Positions 59,089 to 64,000 of a stretch of 64,000 nt of DNA are shown here, in pieces. The notes beneath the pieces are model-generated. The model saw only the letters and a list, made by a program, of their open reading frames with translations. It was not told where the DNA came from and searched no databases. Location: the NCBI GenBank assembly GCA_045540115.1, contig JAZQGR010000106.1, positions 24,949 to 88,948 on the forward strand, written 5' to 3'. The translations under genes and the position numbers were made by a program. This stretch comes from Colimorpha_A sp045540115. GTDB lineage: Bacteria; Bacillota; Clostridia; Oscillospirales; CAG-272. Position 1 is the stretch's first letter. Each line of letters opens with the position of its first letter.

Positions 59089-60579
59089 ATGAAAACATGG
59101 ATAACTCACGGCTTTGATAAGATCATAGTAGACCTGCCGGCTTCCGATGAGCTAAAAAAGGAATTTGCTCTATATCTTACAAAGGGCGGCGAGGGCGGTT
59201 GCCAGATCGTAGCCAACAGCGACGCGGACGGCAAGATTCAGCTTAAGGTCAAGAGGTGTGACGGCGTATCTGTCAAGCTCTATTCCGAGCATATCACACA
59301 CGAGATAAATTGTCATAAGCACACCGACTGTATAATTCCTTACGAGGGTGAGCTGCTCGATATCAAGGGCGGAATCTCGCTCCCCTTCTACCTTGACTTC
59401 AAGGCTGAGAATGCAGGTGACTATACCGCTTCTTTTGAGCTCGTCGACGGTAACGGAGCGGTTGTCGAAACCTTTACCGTAGCTATTCACGTCTGGAGTT
59501 TTGCGCTGCCTGAAAACAAGACCTTCCAGACCGCAGGACATACGACGGATTACTACATTCAGAGATTCGATCCCGAACTCAAGGGAGAGGCGTATAAGGT
59601 ATACTACGACCTGCTTCTCGAGCACGGCGTATCCTCTTATAATCTGCCCTACAACATTCTCGACACCCGTGCCGACGAGTATATGTCGGATCCCCGCGTT
59701 ACATCCTTTGTGGTAGGCATTGGCGAGATCGAAAAGATGTCCGATGAGGAGATCCTGAAATATTATAATAAGCTCAAAACGAATCCAGTTTGGATGAAAA
59801 AGGCGATAATATACCCGCTTGACGAACCGAGCTCTCCCGAGCAGGTTAAAGAGTATCTTGCCTTCGCTGAGCGTTTCGCGCGCCTTTGCCCCGGTATGTC
59901 GAGGGTTTCTCCCTTCTACACTAACGTACAGATGGGAGAGGAAAAAGACCAGATCGACGAAATGGCTCCTGTGACCAACCATTGGTGCCCTAAGCTCTGT
60001 CTTTGGGATGACGCGAGATCCTATGAAAGATTTCTAAATTACACGCCCGAAAAGTCGTTCTGGACTCGTATGGATGAGTTCAAGGCAAGAGGCGACAGAA
60101 TGTGGACTTACGTTTGCAACGCTCCGATAAGCCCGTATGCGCAGTTCTTCATCGATACTCCCGGCGTTATGCAGAGGGCTATGTTCTGGCAGATCTACGA
60201 GCGTGATATCGACGGCTTCCTCTATTGGTCAACTAATTATTGGGGCTATTATGCAGGCGACGTAGATCCTTGGGAAAACGTTTGCAACGGCGTTTACGGC
60301 GAGGATGCGCCTGTATACGGCGAGGGCTTCCTCCTCTATCCCGGAACGGGAATCGGCAAGCCCGGACCGATCCCGACTATTCGTCTTAAGATATTCCGCG
60401 ACTCGGTAAACGATATAGAAATGTTTAACCTTGCAGGCGAATATCTCGGAAGAGATTGGGTGAAGGAGCGTATAAATAAGGCGACTCCATCGCTCACCGA
60501 ATTCGCGTCGAACGACGTTCTCGCATCGGTCAGAAAAGAGATCGGCGACGCGCTCGAAAAGGCAATTTCAAATAAATAA
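59089..60579 (+). CDS. DUF4091 (GH123-related) glycoside hydrolase-like protein
   Basis: 496 residues, no signal peptide. An N-terminal beta-sandwich (about residues 1-150, with AENAGDYTASFELVDGNG) and a C-terminal barrel of the DUF4091 type. The pair IIYPLDEPSS carries the Asp-Glu expected at the active site of GH123-like enzymes, and DIDGFLYWSTNYWGYYAGD is the family's conserved end. Cytoplasmic, so it likely acts on imported oligosaccharide; the sugar is not known. Confidence 0.8.
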   Translation: MKTWITHGFDKIIVDLPASDELKKEFALYLTKGGEGGCQIVANSDADGKIQLKVKRCDGVSVKLYSEHITHEINCHKHTDCIIPYEGELLDIKGGISLPFYLDFKAENAGDYTASFELVDGNGAVVETFTVAIHVWSFALPENKTFQTAGHTTDYYIQRFDPELKGEAYKVYYDLLLEHGVSSYNLPYNILDTRADEYMSDPRVTSFVVGIGEIEKMSDEEILKYYNKLKTNPVWMKKAIIYPLDEPSSPEQVKEYLAFAERFARLCPGMSRVSPFYTNVQMGEEKDQIDEMAPVTNHWCPKLCLWDDARSYERFLNYTPEKSFWTRMDEFKARGDRMWTYVCNAPISPYAQFFIDTPGVMQRAMFWQIYERDIDGFLYWSTNYWGYYAGDVDPWENVCNGVYGEDAPVYGEGFLLYPGTGIGKPGPIPTIRLKIFRDSVNDIEMFNLAGEYLGRDWVKERINKATPSLTEFASNDVLASVRKEIGDALEKAISNK

Positions 60580-60616
60580 AAATAGGACCTCGCTAAAAAG
60601 CGAGGTCCTATTTTTA
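60578..60616. terminator. Bidirectional terminator between the DUF4091 and lipoprotein genes
   Basis: Stem AAAATAGGACCTCGCT / AGCGAGGTCCTATTTT with T-runs for both directions. Confidence 0.92.
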
Positions 60617-60639
60617 TAGGAGAGTTTTATGTGATTATA

Positions 60640-61425
60640 TCAGCTGATAGACTGCTCGGGGAAGCTCTGATAACCGTCCATAGGTTCAACGGCAACGCTC
60701 TGACCGAGGTTGAAGTATTCAACGGTAAGAACAGTATTTGCCTTAACGCCCTGAATCGTCATACCGTAGGTTACGGTTGTCTTGGAGAGATATCCGTCCT
60801 TGTTTACGGTAGCGGTTACAGACGCATTGGAAATATCGGAGGGCTTGATATCAGCGCCTGCTGAAGCAGTAAGGTCGGAATAAAGCGCGAGAAGCTGCTT
60901 TCCGCTCATTGTAAGCTTGAGAGTCTTGGAGCCGTCAGCATTATCGGTTACGGAAACGTTCTCAAAGAGAGACTTGGGAAGGTCGACGCTTCCCATATTG
61001 AACATTTCGGAGTACTCGTCATTACCGCCGCCAAGGTTGACCTTGAACTTCATGTTCTGACCCATAGTGGTCATATCGTAGTAAGCCCAGCCGTCTTCCA
61101 TATAGCAGTCCATAACGATCGACTGCCCGACCATGTCCATGTTACCCTTCAGACGCATCTTCATAGTCTCGGGCTTCTGAGCGCCGACAGCCTTCATATT
61201 GAAAGCGTAGGAAACCTTCTGTTCAGTACCCTGAACGTTCATTGAGATATCCATATCGAGCTTGCCGTCGAGATACTCAAGAGCATTCGTTTTCTTAAGC
61301 GCGTCGTTATAAGCGTTATAAGCCTCAAGCTGTGCCTTAGTCAGCTCGTTCTTATCGCAGGAAGCGAGCATAAAGCAGGATAGGGACAAAACAAAAACCA
61401 AGATGATAGATAAAAGCTTTTTCAT
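60640..61425 (-). CDS. Predicted lipoprotein (DUF6612-like)
   Basis: 261 residues. Signal MKKLLSIILVFVLSLSCFML and lipobox LASC with Cys23. The exported part is beta-rich with Met/Asp-rich stretches (MKMRLKGNMDMVGQS) as in LolA-like or DUF6612 lipoproteins; that assignment is tentative. It lies next to a two-component system with its own promoter inside the upstream terminator. Confidence 0.75.
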   Translation of the reverse strand: MKKLLSIILVFVLSLSCFMLASCDKNELTKAQLEAYNAYNDALKKTNALEYLDGKLDMDISMNVQGTEQKVSYAFNMKAVGAQKPETMKMRLKGNMDMVGQSIVMDCYMEDGWAYYDMTTMGQNMKFKVNLGGGNDEYSEMFNMGSVDLPKSLFENVSVTDNADGSKTLKLTMSGKQLLALYSDLTASAGADIKPSDISNASVTATVNKDGYLSKTTVTYGMTIQGVKANTVLTVEYFNLGQSVAVEPMDGYQSFPEQSIS

Positions 61426-61435
61426 AACAAAAAAC

Positions 61436-61485
61436 CTCCGTTAAAGTGATACTGTCATTATATCACTTAACGGAGATTTTTGCAA
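61436..61485 (-). promoter_or_regulatory. Overlapping kinase-gene terminator, lipoprotein promoter and ribosome site
   Basis: A hairpin (CTCCGTTAA-GTGATA against TATCACTTTAACGGAG in the minus-strand transcript, then TTTTTTG) ends the kinase transcript. Within it lie TTGCAA (61485-61480), a 17-nt spacer, and TATAAT (61462-61457). The 3' arm supplies the GGAGG ribosome site of the lipoprotein gene. All three signals share 50 bp. Confidence 0.75.
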
Positions 61486-61492
61486 TAACTTT

Positions 61493-62965
61493 TTACTTTT
61501 CAAACGACTTTTTTATCTGACCTTCAGTCGCCTTCTTAACGGTAAATACAAATTCACAGTACTCACCGTGCTTGCTCTTAACCCAAATTTCCTCGCTGTG
61601 CGCATCGATTATCGACTTAGCGATATACATTCCGAGACCGACGCCGGTCTTATCAAGGCTTCTGCTCTTGTCGTTTTTGTAGAAGCGCTCAAAAACGTGA
61701 GGAAGCTCATCGCTCGGAATACCGATTCCCTCGTTGTATACCGAGACGAAAATGCGCCTGTCCTTTTCGCTGATCTTAATACGGTATTTACCGCCCTCGG
61801 TTGAAAACTTTACGGCATTGTCGCAAATGTTATAAAGGATCTGGTAGATCGCGTCGCGATCGGCATACACGAAAATGTTTTCGTCAAGAACGTCAAATTC
61901 AACGTCAAGCTTTTTCTTTTCGATCTGCTGCTCAAAGGAAATCAGAATAACTCTCGCCATTTCACAGATATCGAAGGCAGACATGGTAAACTTGCGCTCG
62001 CCCGCCTGAATGCGGGAAATATCAAGAAGCGCCGAAACAAGACGCGAAAGCCGCCTTACCTCGTCACCTATCATTCGGAGATAGTACTCGTGCTTTTCCT
62101 TTGGGATCGTACCGTCGATTATCCCGTCAATAAAGCCCGATATAGTCGTCATCGGAGTGCGGAGATCGTGCGAAACGTTTGAAAGGAACGAGCTTCGCAT
62201 CGTCTCAAGATTCGACATCGACGCCGCCATGTCGTTAAATGCAACCGCGAGCTCGGATATCTCATCGCGCCCTGTGACTGGAACACGAACGTCGAGCTTG
62301 CCCATCGCGAAGGATTTGGCAGCCTTTGACATTTGCTTTAGCGGGGAAATGATCCTCTCGCTGATAAAGTAAACGGCAACGAGAGTCGCAAAAAGCACCC
62401 AGATACAAATTGTGATAATTGCCTTAACGGCAGAGCTTATAAGCTCGTTTACCGCCTCGCCCGTTGAACAGACGAAAACAGCACCGACCGTCAGATCACC
62501 GACCTTCAGCGGAATACCGCGCACGGCACGCTTTCCGGGAAGCAACCCTCCGAGGTCACTGTGAGAATAATAGGGCTTTTCGATAAGCTTTACTATCAGG
62601 TTTCGCGGGATTGCCTTGTTACCAAAATCGGCGGGCAATCGACGGGTATCGTATGCCTTGATGTTTCCAATTCCGTCACAGACAAATACCGCAACGTCGT
62701 TGTGATATCTCGTCACCGAAGCTATATATGTCTGAAGCTCGTCTCCGTGCTCAGCAATGAAGTCGTTGATCGAGGTACCCTCGGCGTTGAGACGCTGCTC
62801 AAGATATTCGTGAGCGGTCTTTGAAACCGATTCAAGCGTCTTTTTGTTTGTCTCGGTGTAGAAGCTCGTCATCATCATTCCGACGATAACCGAAAGAACG
62901 GTAAAGCTGACGATAGTGATCGCAATAAAAGCCGTTATGTATTTCGTAAATATACTTTTGAACAT
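61493..62965 (-). CDS. Sensor histidine kinase
   Basis: 490 residues. N-terminal membrane helix (about 7-30), an extracytoplasmic sensor region, a second helix (about 178-200), a HAMP linker, HisKA with the phospho-His in SNVSHDLRTPMTTISG, and the ATPase domain with N box (CDNAVKF) and GIGIP, ERFYKND, GVGLGMYIAKS boxes. Pairs with the response regulator 57 bp upstream. No target operon is named by the context. Confidence 0.95.
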   Translation of the reverse strand: MFKSIFTKYITAFIAITIVSFTVLSVIVGMMMTSFYTETNKKTLESVSKTAHEYLEQRLNAEGTSINDFIAEHGDELQTYIASVTRYHNDVAVFVCDGIGNIKAYDTRRLPADFGNKAIPRNLIVKLIEKPYYSHSDLGGLLPGKRAVRGIPLKVGDLTVGAVFVCSTGEAVNELISSAVKAIITICIWVLFATLVAVYFISERIISPLKQMSKAAKSFAMGKLDVRVPVTGRDEISELAVAFNDMAASMSNLETMRSSFLSNVSHDLRTPMTTISGFIDGIIDGTIPKEKHEYYLRMIGDEVRRLSRLVSALLDISRIQAGERKFTMSAFDICEMARVILISFEQQIEKKKLDVEFDVLDENIFVYADRDAIYQILYNICDNAVKFSTEGGKYRIKISEKDRRIFVSVYNEGIGIPSDELPHVFERFYKNDKSRSLDKTGVGLGMYIAKSIIDAHSEEIWVKSKHGEYCEFVFTVKKATEGQIKKSFEK

Positions 62966-62984
62966 ATATTTTACCTTTTTAGAG

Positions 62985-63013
62985 AATTACGGCGGGCGAT
63001 GCCCGCCGTAAGA
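62985..63013 (-). other. GC-rich intercistronic hairpin between regulator and kinase genes
   Basis: 11-bp perfect stem TTACGGCGGGC / GCCCGCCGTAA with a 3-nt loop and no T-run. Likely mRNA stability or a repeat unit rather than a terminator, since the kinase depends on read-through. Confidence 0.55.
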
Positions 63014-63021
63014 ATTATTAT

Positions 63022-63714
63022 TTAAGAGAGAAGCTCAAACTTGTAGCCAACGCCCCAAACGGTCTTGAGGAGCCATTTGTCGGAAACGCCCTCAAGCTTT
63101 TCGCGCAGACGCTTAACGTGAACGTCAACGGTACGGGAGTCGCCTAAATAGTCAAAGCCCCAGACCTTGTCGAGAAGCTGGTCGCGGGTAAATACGCGGT
63201 TGTAGTTGGACGCGAGGAAGTAAAGAAGCTCGAGCTCCTTGGGAGGAATATCGACAGCCTTGCCGTTCAGCTTAAGCTCATACTTCTGACGGCTGATCTC
63301 TATGTTGTCAAACTTGATCGCCTCGTCATCGTTATTGTTATTCGGTGAAGAGTAACGGCGAAGAACTGCCTTGACTCTTGCCGAAAGCTCCTTCATATCA
63401 AAGGGCTTGACAACGAAATCGTCAGCGCCAAGCTCAAGACCGAGAACCTTGTCGAATACGTCGCCCTTCGCAGTAATCATTATTACAGGCTTGCTCGATA
63501 TCTCACGGATCTCGCGGCAGACCTGCCAGCCGTCCTTCTTGGGCAGCATGATGTCCAGAAGCACCAGATCCGGCTCGTACATTTTAAAGAAGTTGATTCC
63601 CTCGGCGCCGTCCGAGGCAGTCTTGACCTCGTAGCCCTCGTTTTCCAGATAAACGCGAAGCATTTCGCAGATGTTGGCCTCGTCATCGACCACAAGGATT
63701 TTGGTTCCCATCAT
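63022..63714 (-). CDS. OmpR/PhoB-family response regulator
   Basis: 230 residues from ATG 63714 (GGAGG at good spacing). Receiver domain with Asp pair VVDDE, phospho-Asp in LVLLDIMLP and Lys in MITAKG; C-terminal winged helix with VFTRDQLLDKVWGFDYLGDS and RTVDVHVKRLREKL. Phosphorylated by the adjacent kinase. Its promoter (TATTAT near 63771) has no clear -35. Confidence 0.96.
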   Translation of the reverse strand: MMGTKILVVDDEANICEMLRVYLENEGYEVKTASDGAEGINFFKMYEPDLVLLDIMLPKKDGWQVCREIREISSKPVIMITAKGDVFDKVLGLELGADDFVVKPFDMKELSARVKAVLRRYSSPNNNNDDEAIKFDNIEISRQKYELKLNGKAVDIPPKELELLYFLASNYNRVFTRDQLLDKVWGFDYLGDSRTVDVHVKRLREKLEGVSDKWLLKTVWGVGYKFELLS

Positions 63715-63843
63715 AGGTGAATTCCTCCGTGATTGTGAAATTGGTGAGATTTTTCTCTAACTTCATAATACGCCATTTCAGCGTACAATGTGTTACGATT
63801 CTGTGAATTTTAGGTGATGCCATGCGGGATTTTCCGAAAACCC

Positions 63844-63872
63844 TTGCCAAATCCGCCAAAAGGCGGTATAAT
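63844..63872 (+). promoter_or_regulatory. Sigma-A promoter of ychF
   Basis: TTGCCA at 63844-63849, a 17-nt spacer containing the inverted repeat CCGCC/GGCGG, and TATAAT at 63867-63872. Confidence 0.8.
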
Positions 63873-63910
63873 AATGAGGAATTGCGAAACGAAAGGAAAC
63901 CTTTGCCTCA

Positions 63911-64000
63911 TGAAACTTGGAATCGTCGGGCTTCCCAACGTCGGGAAAAGCACGCTCTTTAACGCCATCACCAATGCCGGTGCCGAGATGGCCAACTATC
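63911..64000 (+). CDS. ychF: Ribosome-associated ATPase YchF/OLA1, 3' partial
   Basis: The window holds the first 30 codons: MKLGIVGLPNVGKSTLFNAI with the P-loop GLPNVGKST, then TNAGAEMANY. This start is characteristic of YchF, an Obg-family ATPase that binds ribosomes. The gene continues past the window end. Site GAAAGGAAA precedes the ATG. Confidence 0.9.

Noticed and set aside
1..64000. tRNA, rRNA, tmRNA, CRISPR array or intact transposase
   Set aside because: Looked for in the gaps on both strands; nothing with the needed structure or repeats was seen. A covariance-model scan would settle the RNA part.

Overview
The window reads as a chromosomal segment of an uncultured member of Bacillota, class Clostridia, probably a gut-associated lineage near Oscillospirales or Christensenellales. 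Supporting signs are near-consensus sigma-A promoters (TTGACx, 17 nt spacer, TATAAT-like), strong GGAGG ribosome binding sites, a B. subtilis-like S10-spc-alpha order ending rpoA-rplQ, the yicC-remA-gmk-rpoZ-priA-def-fmt-rsmB block, a lysine riboswitch and the diaminopimelate dehydrogenase route to lysine. The order or family is an inference. Most of the DNA is near 50% GC. One gene at 45.6-46.7 kb is clearly AT-rich.

Layout: 0-2.4 kb holds proline synthesis (proA, 5'-truncated by the window edge, and proC) plus rnhA. From 2.4 to 12.7 kb there are an acyl-CoA synthetase with its TetR regulator, a galactokinase-like kinase, a membrane-anchored SMC/YhaN-like ATPase, a SLOG-fold protein, a lipoprotein, recA-recX, a small TSCPD protein, intergenic palindromic repeats and a reverse-strand ECF transporter S component. 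From 12.9 to 29.1 kb lies a complete S10-spc-alpha ribosomal cluster of 27 ribosomal proteins plus secY, adk, map, a KOW protein, infA and rpoA, preceded by its own promoter and a leader of about 380 nt. From 29.2 to 33.7 kb come a nitroreductase, a cation/proton antiporter, a small unknown protein and a DUF5685-DnaJ-membrane protein trio. From 33.8 to 42.2 kb is the yicC-to-rsmB block. From 42.4 to 46.7 kb is accessory DNA: a frameshifted beta-helix (pectinase-like) gene, a Nudix-DUF1015 fusion and an AT-rich gene with an HNH-like motif.

The most unusual region is 48.3-55.5 kb on the minus strand. It is a compact set of twelve intact phage-type genes: terminase, capsid, portal, scaffold, connector, four small structural or fibre-like proteins, a coiled-coil membrane protein, a holin and an amidase. 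I recognise no tail tube, tape measure, integrase, repressor or replication gene. It sits between ddh and the riboswitch-controlled dapA-dapB-lysA operon, so it splits a set of four genes that together form the short dehydrogenase pathway from aspartate semialdehyde to lysine. It may be a domesticated capsid module, a capsid-forming satellite remnant or a small transfer-agent-like system. Downstream of it is a gene for an 18-cysteine small protein. The window ends with a DUF4091 glycosidase-like gene, a lipoprotein, a two-component system and the start of ychF.

Intergenic gaps carry several families of palindromic repeats. One family has a stem whose two arms change together between copies. 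No tRNA, rRNA, CRISPR array or intact transposase gene was seen.
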